Positions 26,022-35,068 of a stretch of DNA of 64,000 nucleotides are shown here, in pieces. The stretch is from Muribaculaceae bacterium. Lineage in GTDB: Bacteria > Bacteroidota > Bacteroidia > Bacteroidales > Muribaculaceae. The position numbers and the translations under genes are program-made. The stretch lies in assembly GCA_017548365.1 (NCBI GenBank), contig JAFZAC010000040.1, forward strand, positions 1 through 64,000, given 5' to 3'. The notes under the pieces are model-generated. The model was not told where the DNA came from, searched no databases, and saw only the letters and a program-made list of their open reading frames with translations. How positions within the stretch are numbered: position 1 is the first letter of the stretch; each line of letters opens with the position of its first letter.

Positions 26022-26083
26022 AATCATGGCTTATCAGCATTTAGTTCAATTTATTATTTAGAAACATTTCAATTTTGAGATAT

Positions 26084-27505
26084 ATGGAAAATACTGAAAA
26101 TATCGGCAATGATTCCACTATAGGATTTGGCAATGCGCAAACTCCAATTGTTGAGCAGCAAAACATCTTTGATAAGATAGAAGATGATCCAGGATTCAAG
26201 AAGGAATCTGGACCCAAAAATGTTCCTAATCTTATCAAGGTTATAGGAATTGGTGGTGGTGGCAACAATGCCATCAACCACATGTTTGAGCAAAATATAA
26301 ATGGTGTTTCCTTTGTGGTGATGAATACCGACAGGCAGGCGCTTAACAACTCTCCGGTTCCCAACCGTGTGCTCATTGGTCCTAACACCACTTTTGGACT
26401 AGGAGCAGGAAACAAGCCTGAGCTTGCCAAGGAAGCTGCCGAGGAAAGCGAGCAAGATATTGCCTCTCTCTTCGACGATGAGACCAAGATGGTCTTTATC
26501 ACCGCCGGTATGGGTGGAGGCACAGGTACAGGTGCGGCGCCTGTGGTGGCACGCATAGCGCGTGAGAAAGGCGTGCTAACCATAGGCATCGTAACCATAC
26601 CTTTCCTTTTTGAGGGAAAGAAAAAGATTATCAAGGCGTTGAGCGGAGCCGACGAGATGCAGAAATATGTCGACGCTCTTCTCATTATCAACAATGAGCG
26701 CTTGAGCGAGATTTACCCCGACTTGAACTTCATGAACGCCTTTGGAAAGGCCGATGATACCCTTTCGATTGCCGCCCGCAGCATCAGCGAGCTGATTACA
26801 GTGGACGGATACATCAACCTCGATTTCAACGATGTGAACACTACCTTGCGTAAAGGTGGTGTAGCAATCATCAGTTCGGGTTATGGCGAGGGCGAGCAGC
26901 GCGTGACAAAGGCCATCCAGGATGCGCTCAACTCGCCATTGCTCAAGAACCGCGATGTATATGGCTCGGAGAAGATTTTGATGAACTTTTATTTCTCTTC
27001 CAAAGCCAAAAATGAGTTTAAAATGAGTGAGATTGATGAGATGCGCCGCTTCATGACTCAGTTCACTCACGAGGTTGACGTGATTTGGGGTGTTGCCTAC
27101 GATGACACTCTGGGCGAGAAAGTGAAGATTACAATGCTGGCAGCTGGATTCAACGTTTCACTCGATGCCGAGGCTGCAATCGCCGAGGGTGATAAGAAGA
27201 GTGAGTCGAAGGCTGCAACTTCTACATCAAGCCGCATAGAGCTGGAGTATGGCGACAAGTTCAATGATCTCGACTTGGAGCGTGCCCAGGCTCAATACAT
27301 CGTGCTGCGTCCCGAGGATATCGACAACGATGAGATTGTCGACTTGCTCGAGAAGAATCCAGCCTTCAAGCGCGACCAGCAGGTTAAGAACGTGTTCCGC
27401 GAGCTGCAGAATGCACCTTCCAAGCCAGCTGCTCCCAAACCCATATCGCCACTGGCAAAGAAGAAACCAAGCAGCACAACAGCAACCATTTCTTTCAACG
27501 ATTAA
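26084..27505 (+). CDS. ftsZ: Cell division tubulin-like GTPase FtsZ
   Basis: Polymerises into the Z-ring. The GTP-binding tubulin signature GGGTGTGAAPV lies near residue 144, and the T7 loop NLDFNDVNT near 245. The ATG at 26084 is used; a TTG three codons upstream is also in frame. The C-terminal linker is rich in Ala, Pro and Lys and the chain ends TATISFND, so the tail differs from the proteobacterial consensus. Length 473. Confidence 0.96.
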   Translation: MENTENIGNDSTIGFGNAQTPIVEQQNIFDKIEDDPGFKKESGPKNVPNLIKVIGIGGGGNNAINHMFEQNINGVSFVVMNTDRQALNNSPVPNRVLIGPNTTFGLGAGNKPELAKEAAEESEQDIASLFDDETKMVFITAGMGGGTGTGAAPVVARIAREKGVLTIGIVTIPFLFEGKKKIIKALSGADEMQKYVDALLIINNERLSEIYPDLNFMNAFGKADDTLSIAARSISELITVDGYINLDFNDVNTTLRKGGVAIISSGYGEGEQRVTKAIQDALNSPLLKNRDVYGSEKILMNFYFSSKAKNEFKMSEIDEMRRFMTQFTHEVDVIWGVAYDDTLGEKVKITMLAAGFNVSLDAEAAIAEGDKKSESKAATSTSSRIELEYGDKFNDLDLERAQAQYIVLRPEDIDNDEIVDLLEKNPAFKRDQQVKNVFRELQNAPSKPAAPKPISPLAKKKPSSTTATISFND

Positions 27506-27541
27506 TACATAACCCAAGAAAAAAAAATATTAGACAATATA

Positions 27542-28813
27542 ATGTTAACACTACAATTCATCAACGAGAATCCCGAACATGTGATTGAGCGCCTTGCAGT
27601 GAAAAATTTTGATGCAAGAGAGCCCATCATGAAAGTGGTAGAGCTTGACAAGCAACGCCGTGCCGCTCAAAAGGAGCGTGACGACAATGCCTCACAGCTC
27701 AACAAGATGGCGTCGCAGATTGGTGCTCTCATGAAGCAAGGCAAGCGTGACGAGGCCGAGCAGGCCAAGGCCGCTGTAGCACAGCTCAAAGCCACCAACA
27801 AGGAAATCGACGACCGCATGACAGCAGCCGCCAATGAGATAACCGAGATTTTGCTTTCTATACCCAATGTCCCCTACGAAGGTGTGCCCAAGGGCCTCAC
27901 TGCCGAGGACAATGTGGTGGAAAAGACTGGTGGACCGGAGCCTCATCTGAGCGACGACGCGCTGCCACACTGGGAACTCGCCAAGAAATACAACCTCATC
28001 GACTTTGACCTGGGCGTTAAGATTACAGGTGCAGGTTTCCCTGTCTATGTGGGCAAGGGAGCGAAGCTGCAGCGTGCGCTCATCCAGTTCTTCCTTGACG
28101 AAGCTGGCAAGGCGGGATATGTAGAGATTGAGCCTCCTTTGGTAGTCAATGAGGCCTCGGGTCTCGGTACCGGTCAGCTGCCCGACAAGGAAGGACAGAT
28201 GTATCACTGTCAAGTCGATAACTTCTATCTCATTCCCACTGCCGAGGTACCTGTGACCAACATTTACCGCGACGTGATTATCAATCAGGAAGACCTCCCC
28301 AAGAAGAATTGCGCCTATAGTGCTTGCTTCCGTCGTGAGGCTGGCTCCTATGGCAAGGATGTACGTGGCTTGAACCGTCTGCACCAGTTTGACAAGGTGG
28401 AGATAGTTCGCATCGAGCGTCCCGAGGACAGTTATGCTGCTCTCGAGGAGATGAAGGACCACGTTCAGGGCCTGCTCGAGAAACTTGAGCTGCCATGGCA
28501 CATCCTCAGGCTTTGTGGTGGTGATATGAGCTTCACTAGCGCCATCACCTTCGACTTCGAGGTGTGGAGTGCTGCACAGAAGCGCTGGCTCGAGGTTAGC
28601 TCAGTTTCCAACTTTGAGACTTATCAGGCCAACCGCCTCAAATGCCGCTACCGTGGCGATGACAAGAAGACTCATCTGTGCCACACCCTCAACGGCTCGG
28701 CTCTGGCATTGCCACGCATCGTGGCTGCCCTCCTCGAGAATAACCAGACTCCCGAGGGCATCCGCATCCCCAAGGCTCTCCAGCCTTACACCGGTTTCGA
28801 CATCATTAACTAA
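27542..28813 (+). CDS. serS: Seryl-tRNA synthetase
   Basis: Charges tRNA-Ser. The N-terminal antiparallel coiled coil covers about residues 30-105. The class II motifs follow: motif 2 near residue 255 (ACFRREAG) and motif 3 near 385 (NGSALALPRIVAALLEN). Length 423 is normal. It lies 36 bases after ftsZ and is closed by a strong terminator, so it may be the last gene of the division transcript. Confidence 0.96.
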   Translation: MLTLQFINENPEHVIERLAVKNFDAREPIMKVVELDKQRRAAQKERDDNASQLNKMASQIGALMKQGKRDEAEQAKAAVAQLKATNKEIDDRMTAAANEITEILLSIPNVPYEGVPKGLTAEDNVVEKTGGPEPHLSDDALPHWELAKKYNLIDFDLGVKITGAGFPVYVGKGAKLQRALIQFFLDEAGKAGYVEIEPPLVVNEASGLGTGQLPDKEGQMYHCQVDNFYLIPTAEVPVTNIYRDVIINQEDLPKKNCAYSACFRREAGSYGKDVRGLNRLHQFDKVEIVRIERPEDSYAALEEMKDHVQGLLEKLELPWHILRLCGGDMSFTSAITFDFEVWSAAQKRWLEVSSVSNFETYQANRLKCRYRGDDKKTHLCHTLNGSALALPRIVAALLENNQTPEGIRIPKALQPYTGFDIIN

Positions 28814-28835
28814 TAGATATAACTTTTTTAATTGT

Positions 28836-28880
28836 AAATGTGCATGGAATCTCATAGATTTCCATGCACATTTGTGTTTT
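28836..28880 (+). terminator. Strong terminator after serS
   Basis: A perfect 14-base stem (28836-28849 with 28860-28873), loop of ten, then a T-rich tail. It marks the end of the dcw-serS run. Confidence 0.9.
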
Positions 28881-28890
28881 ATGATAGTAG

Positions 28891-28918
28891 TGGCTAGGAG
28901 TAGCTAGGAGTGACTAGG
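28891..28918 (+). repeat. CTAGGAGTNG decamer array
   Basis: Three decamers, TGGCTAGGAG, TAGCTAGGAG and TGACTAGG, in exact 10-base register, just after the serS terminator. The inverted form occurs at 47171-47209. Confidence 0.8.
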
Positions 28919-29004
28919 TTTTTATTAAAACTCGTTTTTTTGAGTTTTTTAGGGTGAGAAGCGATGTTTTTTTGTAATTTCGCAGTCTGAAAGTTGTTAT
29001 ACTT

Positions 29005-29409
29005 ATGTCGGGACAGAGATTATATAAAAGCGAGAAGCTGTGCAGCAAGATAGAGATTGAAAAGCTGTACGCTCAAGGCTCCTCGATAATTGCCTATCCG
29101 CTTCGTGCTGTGTGGCTTGCCGTTCCTTGCAATGAGGACAGGCATCCTGTGGCTGCGCGTTTTCTAATATCAATCCCCAAGAAGAGGATACGCCATGCTG
29201 TGGACCGCGTGCTGCTGCGTCGTCGCACCCGCGAGGCTTATCGCCTCAACCGCAGTCTTCTTGATGGCGTGGTTCAAGAAGGCAAGACGGTTCTCATTGG
29301 CTTCAACTGGCTTGCCAACCATGAGTATAACTACGTTACCATCGAGCGCAGTATGCAGGAATTGTTGGACAAGATTTCATCGGCTATAATACAAGAGACA
29401 GAGGCATGA
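29005..29409 (+). CDS. rnpA: Ribonuclease P protein component
   Basis: Protein subunit of the tRNA 5'-processing ribozyme. The family segment [12 protein letters not shown] near residue 72 matches the RNR motif, and the N-terminus (YKSEKLCSK) is typical of Bacteroidota homologues. Length 134. It overlaps the next gene by four bases, as rnpA and yidD usually do. Confidence 0.94.
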   Translation: MSGQRLYKSEKLCSKIEIEKLYAQGSSIIAYPLRAVWLAVPCNEDRHPVAARFLISIPKKRIRHAVDRVLLRRRTREAYRLNRSLLDGVVQEGKTVLIGFNWLANHEYNYVTIERSMQELLDKISSAIIQETEA

Positions 29410-30272
29410 AACTGAGCGTTGGCAACATATTCAAGTGGTTGCTCATCCTGCCTATCAGGTTCTATCAGAAGTGCATCTCACCACTCATGCCACCTGCGTG
29501 CCGTTACACCCCTACATGCAGCAACTATGCTGTTGAAGCTATTCAGATCTATGGTCCCATCAAGGGTTTATGGCTCGCTGTCAAGCGCATCGTCAGCTGT
29601 AACCCCTGGGGCGGTCATGGCTATGACCCAGTGCCGCCCATCATCACCAATTTCCACAGTCATGATGTCGATGCCGAGCAAGCATTGATAAGCGTTGATG
29701 TTGACGATTTTAATCCGCAGCCAGGAAAAGTGTACTCGGTGGGCATCCACCCATGGCACATTGGTGACGACTGGCAAGAGAAGGTTGCACGACTTGAGGA
29801 GGTGGCGCATCACTATCAGGTGGTAGCGATAGGGGAGACGGGACTTGACTCTCTCAAGGGCGCTCCGCTCGAGTTGCAGGAGCAAGTGATGCAGGCTCAC
29901 ATCGACATTGCCGCCTCGACAGGCAAGCCGCTGGTGATACACTGCGTGCGCACCTCGCAACAAGTTCTCAAACTATGGCGCGAAAACCCTGGAGCACACG
30001 ATGTGGCATGGGTGATACATGGTTTCAGGGGTAACGAGAACGTTGCGCGAGAGCTTGTGGAAGCGGGCTTTTATATGTCGTTTGGAAGCAAGTTCAACGC
30101 TTCGGCTCTCGCCATCACCCCTCTGGACCACTTGCTTGTGGAGACCGACGACGAACCGTCAGCCAATATCAAACAAGTGCTGAAAACTGTGGCACAAGAG
30201 CGCGGAATAAGCACCTGCAAACTTCGTCGCCAAGTGCGCCGCACAGCCTTGAGGATTGTAAAGTATAAATAG
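29406..30272 (+). CDS. YidD-TatD fusion: membrane insertion factor joined to a metal-dependent hydrolase
   Basis: Residues 1-80 are a complete YidD domain ([29 protein letters not shown]), a small membrane-associated factor linked to YidC insertion. With no stop between, residues 82-288 form a TatD-like amidohydrolase. Its metal ligands all seem present: H84-S-H86, the Glu in GETGLD, His in VIHCVR and IHGFRG, and Asp in VETDDE. In related genomes the two are often neighbouring genes. The frame is continuous and the junction ([10 protein letters not shown]) shows no lost sequence. The function of the fusion is unknown. Confidence 0.88.
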   Translation: MKLSVGNIFKWLLILPIRFYQKCISPLMPPACRYTPTCSNYAVEAIQIYGPIKGLWLAVKRIVSCNPWGGHGYDPVPPIITNFHSHDVDAEQALISVDVDDFNPQPGKVYSVGIHPWHIGDDWQEKVARLEEVAHHYQVVAIGETGLDSLKGAPLELQEQVMQAHIDIAASTGKPLVIHCVRTSQQVLKLWRENPGAHDVAWVIHGFRGNENVARELVEAGFYMSFGSKFNASALAITPLDHLLVETDDEPSANIKQVLKTVAQERGISTCKLRRQVRRTALRIVKYK

Positions 30273-30380
30273 ACTTTTGGACTTGAATTATTGAAAAAAA
30301 ATCTTGCACATCTCAAGTTTTCTGACAATATTTGACATAAGATGCATTGACGCTTAAGCTATAGCTAAAATAATTTACGT

Positions 30381-31229
30381 ATGCCCAGCATTGATAACAA
30401 GAATGACAAGAAGCAACTTGTAACGGTTGTTATTCCATTATACCAAAACTCACTGAGCGAAATTGAGCGGTGGGCTGTAACACGTAACTTGAAAATGCTA
30501 TCGCCAGAACGAGATATTGCTGTAGTATGTCCTAACGATTTAGACTTATCACCTCTCAGTGAACTATTGGGATTAGACAAAGGCAGATGTCGCGTAGAAC
30601 GTTTCGCACCCGAGTTTTTTGAAGGCCGAAAGGGTTACAACCATTTGATGCTCAGCCATGAGTTTTATTCTCGTTTTGTAAAGTCACATTTCATTCTCAT
30701 TTGCCAAACCGATGTGGCACTTTTTTGCGATAACCTTGATTATTGGTGTTCACTTGACTATGACTACATAGGTGCCCCTTGGCTTCCAGCTCAAAGTGAT
30801 GTGGAAGGATGGAACTTGCCGAGAAGGGCCGTATACATATTACGACGTGGATGGGCACGCGCTAAGGGCGGTTTCAGTCCTGCACTTATTAAATGGAAGG
30901 TTGGAAATGGTGGTTTCTCGTTGCGACGTGTTGATGCAATGCTACAAGTGATAGATAATCATCGTAAAGAGATTGAAAACATCGTTTCCAATGCCGACGA
31001 TGTTTCATGTTTTGAAGATGTGGTTTGGGGTGTGAGAGCTAATGAAGAGTGGAATGCAGGCTTGAACATACCAGATGCCATCACTGCTGCACATTTTGCT
31101 TTTGAGGGGCATCCCGACTTTGCTTATCGTCTTACTAATGGCAAGCTGCCTATGGGCGCGCATGCCTTTTATCGACGTCGCAACCGTCCATTTTGGTTAA
31201 AACACATGGATTTTAATACCAAAGCATAA
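30381..31229 (+). CDS. DUF5672 protein, probable sugar transferase
   Basis: 282 residues. The N-terminal VTVVIPLYQN is followed by a DXD-like segment (QTDVALF), YDYIGAPW, NGGFSLRRVDAM, a FEDVVWG acidic motif and, near the end, PMGAHAFY. This run of motifs defines DUF5672, a glycosyltransferase-like family found in O-antigen and glycan loci. It stands just upstream of a DUF4254 gene, a GT9 glycosyltransferase and an epimerase, which supports a surface-glycan role. The exact donor sugar cannot be read from the sequence. Confidence 0.82.
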   Translation: MPSIDNKNDKKQLVTVVIPLYQNSLSEIERWAVTRNLKMLSPERDIAVVCPNDLDLSPLSELLGLDKGRCRVERFAPEFFEGRKGYNHLMLSHEFYSRFVKSHFILICQTDVALFCDNLDYWCSLDYDYIGAPWLPAQSDVEGWNLPRRAVYILRRGWARAKGGFSPALIKWKVGNGGFSLRRVDAMLQVIDNHRKEIENIVSNADDVSCFEDVVWGVRANEEWNAGLNIPDAITAAHFAFEGHPDFAYRLTNGKLPMGAHAFYRRRNRPFWLKHMDFNTKA

Positions 31230-31247
31230 TAAATCCTATTTTATTAT

Positions 31248-31255
31248 TAACTTTG
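31248..31255 (+). promoter_or_regulatory. -7 element upstream of the DUF4254 gene
   Basis: TAACTTTG, exact match to TAnnTTTG, 23 bases before the start codon. No convincing -33 element is seen. Confidence 0.45.
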
Positions 31256-31278
31256 CAAATTGTTTTTATATAAGAAAT

Positions 31279-31884
31279 ATGAAATTTGCCTGGAATTCAA
31301 ATAATCTATTTGATGAGACAATAAAACTCTATCACGTCACCGACGACATTGACGCGCAAGTCGCCAATCCTTATGCCGAGGGGACAATTGAGGCCGATCT
31401 CTTTGTAAAGTGCTGGATTGACACCGTTCAGTGGCACATTGAAGACATAATCCGCGACCCGGCAATCAATCCTGTTGATGCACTGGCACTTAAGCGTCGC
31501 ATCGACCGTAGCAATCAAGACCGTACCGACCTCGTGGAAAAGATAGACAGCTACTTTCGCGAGCTTTATGCAGGTGTTGAAATTCTGCCTGATGCTACAA
31601 TCAATACTGAGAGTCCTGCATGGGCAATAGACAGGTTGTCGATTCTTGCGTTGAAGATTTATCACATGCGTGAGCAGGTAGAGCGCGCCGATGCATCGCC
31701 CGAGCACAAAGCTCAATGCCAGAGCAAGCTCGATGTGCTTCTTGAGCAACGCATTGACCTGACCACAGCCATCGACCAACTTCTCGATGATATAGCAGCA
31801 GGTCGAAAATATATGAAAGTATACCGACAGATGAAGATGTATAACGATCCGTCGACCAATCCCGTTTTGTATGGCAAAAAATAA
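31279..31884 (+). CDS. DUF4254 family protein
   Basis: A 201-residue, mostly helical, cytosolic protein with no signal peptide or membrane helix. Short motifs such as LWHWEDI-like VQWHIEDIIRDP and LKRRIDRSNQDR are the marks of DUF4254, a Bacteroidota family of unknown function. Its reading frame overlaps the following GT9 glycosyltransferase by 14 bases. That coupling is repeated in other Bacteroidota as far as I know, and suggests that it assists the glycosyltransferase. Confidence 0.85.
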   Translation: MKFAWNSNNLFDETIKLYHVTDDIDAQVANPYAEGTIEADLFVKCWIDTVQWHIEDIIRDPAINPVDALALKRRIDRSNQDRTDLVEKIDSYFRELYAGVEILPDATINTESPAWAIDRLSILALKIYHMREQVERADASPEHKAQCQSKLDVLLEQRIDLTTAIDQLLDDIAAGRKYMKVYRQMKMYNDPSTNPVLYGKK

Positions 31885-32920
31885 CAGTGATACACTGAAA
31901 ACAGTTCTCATAACTCGATTCTCGGCACTTGGTGATGTGGCGATGACCATCCCCATTGTCTACCCGATGTGTAAAGCCAATCCCAAGGTTAGCTTTGTCT
32001 TCGCAACCCGCAAGATGGCTCAGGGAATCTTTGAGAACTGCCCTGAAAACTTGATTGTTCTAGGCATTGACTTAGACGATTACAAGGGGATTACCGGACC
32101 TGTAAAACTTGCCAGTAACTTGCAGCATCGTTATGACTTTGACGCTGTTGCCGACTTGCACGATGTGCTCCGAACCAAGCTTATGGTTGCGACATTCAAG
32201 CGCAAGGGCGTGAGGGTTGCTGTTATCAATAAAGGCCACAAAGAGAAACGACAGCTCACAAAAGGAAAGTCGCATCAACCAGTTGTGTCTACCCATGCAC
32301 GTTACAAAGCTGTATTCAGCGCCCTCGGGCTCAAGCTAGGCGAGGAGTTCACGAGTATTTATACTCAAGGCGAGAAGCCCAAGAGTCCTATCGTCCCTGC
32401 CAAAGAAAAAGGCGACAGATGGATAGCTATCGCCCCGTTTTCACAACACAAGGGTAAGGAATATCCATTAGAGCAGATGAAGCTCGTTATAGCCGAAATG
32501 TCGCGATGGGAGCATTGCTATCTGTTCTTGATGGGTGGTGGCGCGAAAGAGCGCGAGCTTCTTGACCCAATCATGATGCGTTACAGCAATGTGTTGTCGC
32601 TGCTGCACATCAAGCACTCGTTTGCCGATGAGCTGGCGCTGCTCAACCACTGTGATGTTATGCTCACGATGGACTCAGCCAATATGCACCTGGCGTCGCT
32701 TGTGGGGATTCCTGTAGTGAGCGTGTGGGGAGCAACCCATCCCTCCTGTGGATTCATGGGTTGGCACCAGGCGCTTAAGGACACCGTTCAGCTTGACCTT
32801 GACTGCCGTCCGTGCTCGGTTTATGGCAACAAGAAGTGCCGCTACGGCGACTATCACTGTATGAAAGATATTAGCCCCGAATTGATACTTGACAAAGTGA
32901 AAACAGTACTTGAACGATGA
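31871..32920 (+). CDS. Glycosyltransferase family 9 (heptosyltransferase-like)
   Basis: GT-B enzyme of LPS core assembly type. The N-terminal ITRFSALGDVAMTIP motif, the central APFSQHKGKEYP segment (about residue 178) and the donor-site region LTMDSANMHLAS near residue 262 followed by VWGATHP are typical. A Cys-rich end (DCRPCSVYGNKKC) is common in Bacteroidota members. Length 349. It probably transfers a heptose or related sugar to lipid A-core. Confidence 0.9.
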   Translation: MAKNNSDTLKTVLITRFSALGDVAMTIPIVYPMCKANPKVSFVFATRKMAQGIFENCPENLIVLGIDLDDYKGITGPVKLASNLQHRYDFDAVADLHDVLRTKLMVATFKRKGVRVAVINKGHKEKRQLTKGKSHQPVVSTHARYKAVFSALGLKLGEEFTSIYTQGEKPKSPIVPAKEKGDRWIAIAPFSQHKGKEYPLEQMKLVIAEMSRWEHCYLFLMGGGAKERELLDPIMMRYSNVLSLLHIKHSFADELALLNHCDVMLTMDSANMHLASLVGIPVVSVWGATHPSCGFMGWHQALKDTVQLDLDCRPCSVYGNKKCRYGDYHCMKDISPELILDKVKTVLER

Positions 32921-33927
32921 TAAAGAAGATACTTATTACAGGAGCTGGAGGTTTCATAGGCGGATATTTGGTTGAAGAGGCGCTTAGCCGTGGTTACGAG
33001 ACCTGGGCGGCAGTACGCAAGACAACCAGCCGCAAATTCCTCACCGACGAGCGCATTCGCTTCCTTGAACTCGACTTCACCGATGAAGAGGCGCTGCACA
33101 ACAAACTCAAGAACCATGTTGAAGAGAATGGCAAATGGGATTATGTTGTCCACAACTTGGGTCTCACCAAAGCTACTAATTATCTCGACTTTGAGACGGT
33201 AAACTATGGCTGTTTGAAGGCTATTGTTGATGAGCTGAAAGAGCTTGACGCGGTGCCCGAAGTGTTCCTGATGATGAGCAGCTTGAGCGTAATGGGACCT
33301 GGCGACGAGGAGAACTATACAGCGTTCAAGAGCGATGATATTCCTGCTCCAAACACTCGATATGGCACCTCAAAACTAAAGGGTGAGACCTACTTGCAGA
33401 TGCAGCAAGATTTCCCTTACACAATATTTCGCTGTACAGGCGTTTATGGCCCCCATGAGCGCGACTATTTCTTGATGATAAAGAGCATAAAGCGAGGTTT
33501 CGACTTCAGTGTTGGGTTCAAGAAGCAGATGCTCACCTTTATCTATGTCAAAGACCTTGTTCGAGGTGTGATGGATGCTCTTGAGGCTGGCCCTAAGCGC
33601 AAAGCCTATTTCATGAGCGAAGACCGCAGCTACACCCAGCAGGAGTTCCGCCAGATAGTGTGTGACGAGCTTGGCAAGAAAGTTGTGATACCAGTAACTT
33701 GCCCGTTGTGGGTGGTGAAGATAGTGTGCCATGTGGCAGAATTCTGGGGAAAAGTGACAGGCAAAGCAAGCACACTAAATCCCGATAAGTTCCGCATCCT
33801 CAAGCAGCGCAACTGGCTGTGCGACACAAGCGATGCAGAGCGAGACTTCGGATTCAAAGCGAAATATGACCTCAAGCAGGGCATCCACGAGGCTGTAGAG
33901 TGGTATAAAAGCGCCGGCTGGCTGTAG
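32917..33927 (+). CDS. NAD-dependent epimerase/dehydratase (extended SDR)
   Basis: Rossmann start TGAGGFIGGYL, then the active-site Tyr-x3-Lys motif in RYGTSKLKGE near residue 150. This sugar-nucleotide family includes epimerases, dehydratases and reductases. The substrate is not decided by the sequence. It overlaps the GT9 gene by four bases, so the product may supply or modify the sugar used there. Confidence 0.88.
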   Translation: MIKKILITGAGGFIGGYLVEEALSRGYETWAAVRKTTSRKFLTDERIRFLELDFTDEEALHNKLKNHVEENGKWDYVVHNLGLTKATNYLDFETVNYGCLKAIVDELKELDAVPEVFLMMSSLSVMGPGDEENYTAFKSDDIPAPNTRYGTSKLKGETYLQMQQDFPYTIFRCTGVYGPHERDYFLMIKSIKRGFDFSVGFKKQMLTFIYVKDLVRGVMDALEAGPKRKAYFMSEDRSYTQQEFRQIVCDELGKKVVIPVTCPLWVVKIVCHVAEFWGKVTGKASTLNPDKFRILKQRNWLCDTSDAERDFGFKAKYDLKQGIHEAVEWYKSAGWL

Positions 33928-33930
33928 ACA

Positions 33931-33965
33931 GTTCACAATGCATAATTCACACTGCATAATTAGCC
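33931..33965 (-). repeat. GCATAAT heptamers after the epimerase stop codon
   Basis: Five 7-base units in register (33931, 33938, 33945, 33952, 33959) starting four bases after the stop. They belong to the family of the large array at 342-494. Confidence 0.75.
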
Positions 33966-34002
33966 ATATGCTTCGTACTATATTTTATTTAAAACTGAAC
34001 AA

Positions 34003-35013
34003 ATGATAATACTTGGAATTGAGTCGTCGTGCGACGATACCAGTGCTGCAGTCATTAAGGACTGCGTGTTGTTGAGCAATGTCATCGCAAGCCAAAAGGT
34101 GCATGAGGCATATGGTGGCGTGGTGCCGGAGCTTGCTTCCCGTGCGCATCAGCAGAACATTGTGCCAGTAGTGAGCGAGGCAATACGCCAAGCTGGCATC
34201 GACAAAAAAGACATCGATGCCATCGCTTTCACTCGTGGACCTGGATTGCCTGGTTCGCTGCATGTGGGCACTTCATTTAGCAAGGGACTGGCATTGGCAT
34301 TGAATGTGCCTCTTGTCGATGTGAACCACCTTCACGGTCATGTGTTGGCTCATTTCATCAAGGAAGACGAGAACACCGAGGTTCCTGATTTCCCTTTCCT
34401 GTGCTTGCTCATCAGCGGCGGCAACTCACAGATTATCAGGGTTGATTCGCCCAACGATATGGAAATACTGGGACAGACCATCGATGACGCTGCAGGGGAG
34501 GCTTTTGATAAGTGCGCCAAGGTTATGGGCCTTCCCTATCCTGGAGGACCATATATCGACGAACTCTCCAAGCAAGGCGATGCCACTCGTTTTAAGTTCT
34601 CAAAACCGCATATCGATGGCTATAACTACAGCTTCAGTGGCTTGAAGACTTCATTTCTTTATACCTTGCGCGATGAACTAAAGTTAAATCCCAATTTCAT
34701 TGAGGAGAATAAGGCTGACCTTGCCGCTTCGCTGCAAAAGACCATTATTGACATATTGATGGATAAGTTTGGCAAAGCAATCAAGGATACAGGCATAAAG
34801 ACGATAGCGATAGGTGGCGGTGTGAGCGCCAATAGCGGTGTGCGTGAGGCGGTGCAGCAATACTGCGACCGCCGTCACATCAAGGCATTCATTCCCAAGC
34901 GCACCTTTACTACCGACAACGCCGCCATGATAGCTGTTGCCGGCTACTTCAAGTTCAAGAACGGCGAGACCTGCGACATCACCGCCCCTCCCTTTGCAAG
35001 AGTGGTGATTTAA
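34003..35013 (+). CDS. tsaD: tRNA N6-threonylcarbamoyladenosine transferase TsaD
   Basis: Makes the universal t6A37 modification with TsaB, TsaE and TsaC. The ASKHA N-terminus IIGIESSCDDTSAA, the metal-binding H-x3-H in NHLHGHVLAH near residue 108 and the GGGVSAN loop near residue 269 are all present. Length 336 is typical. The start codon is preceded by an AT-rich leader with no clear promoter. Confidence 0.96.
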   Translation: MIILGIESSCDDTSAAVIKDCVLLSNVIASQKVHEAYGGVVPELASRAHQQNIVPVVSEAIRQAGIDKKDIDAIAFTRGPGLPGSLHVGTSFSKGLALALNVPLVDVNHLHGHVLAHFIKEDENTEVPDFPFLCLLISGGNSQIIRVDSPNDMEILGQTIDDAAGEAFDKCAKVMGLPYPGGPYIDELSKQGDATRFKFSKPHIDGYNYSFSGLKTSFLYTLRDELKLNPNFIEENKADLAASLQKTIIDILMDKFGKAIKDTGIKTIAIGGGVSANSGVREAVQQYCDRRHIKAFIPKRTFTTDNAAMIAVAGYFKFKNGETCDITAPPFARVVI

Positions 35014-35033
35014 TCAGGGATAGGGAATCGAAA

Positions 35034-35068
35034 CTTAACACTTTAAATTTAACATTTTACATTTAAAG
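35034..35068 (+). repeat. TTTAACA-type heptamer array ending at a start codon
   Basis: Five heptamers in exact register (35034, 35041, 35048, 35055, 35062). The last unit ends one base before the M48 protease ATG at 35069, so the array forms that gene's ribosome-binding region. Confidence 0.8.
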
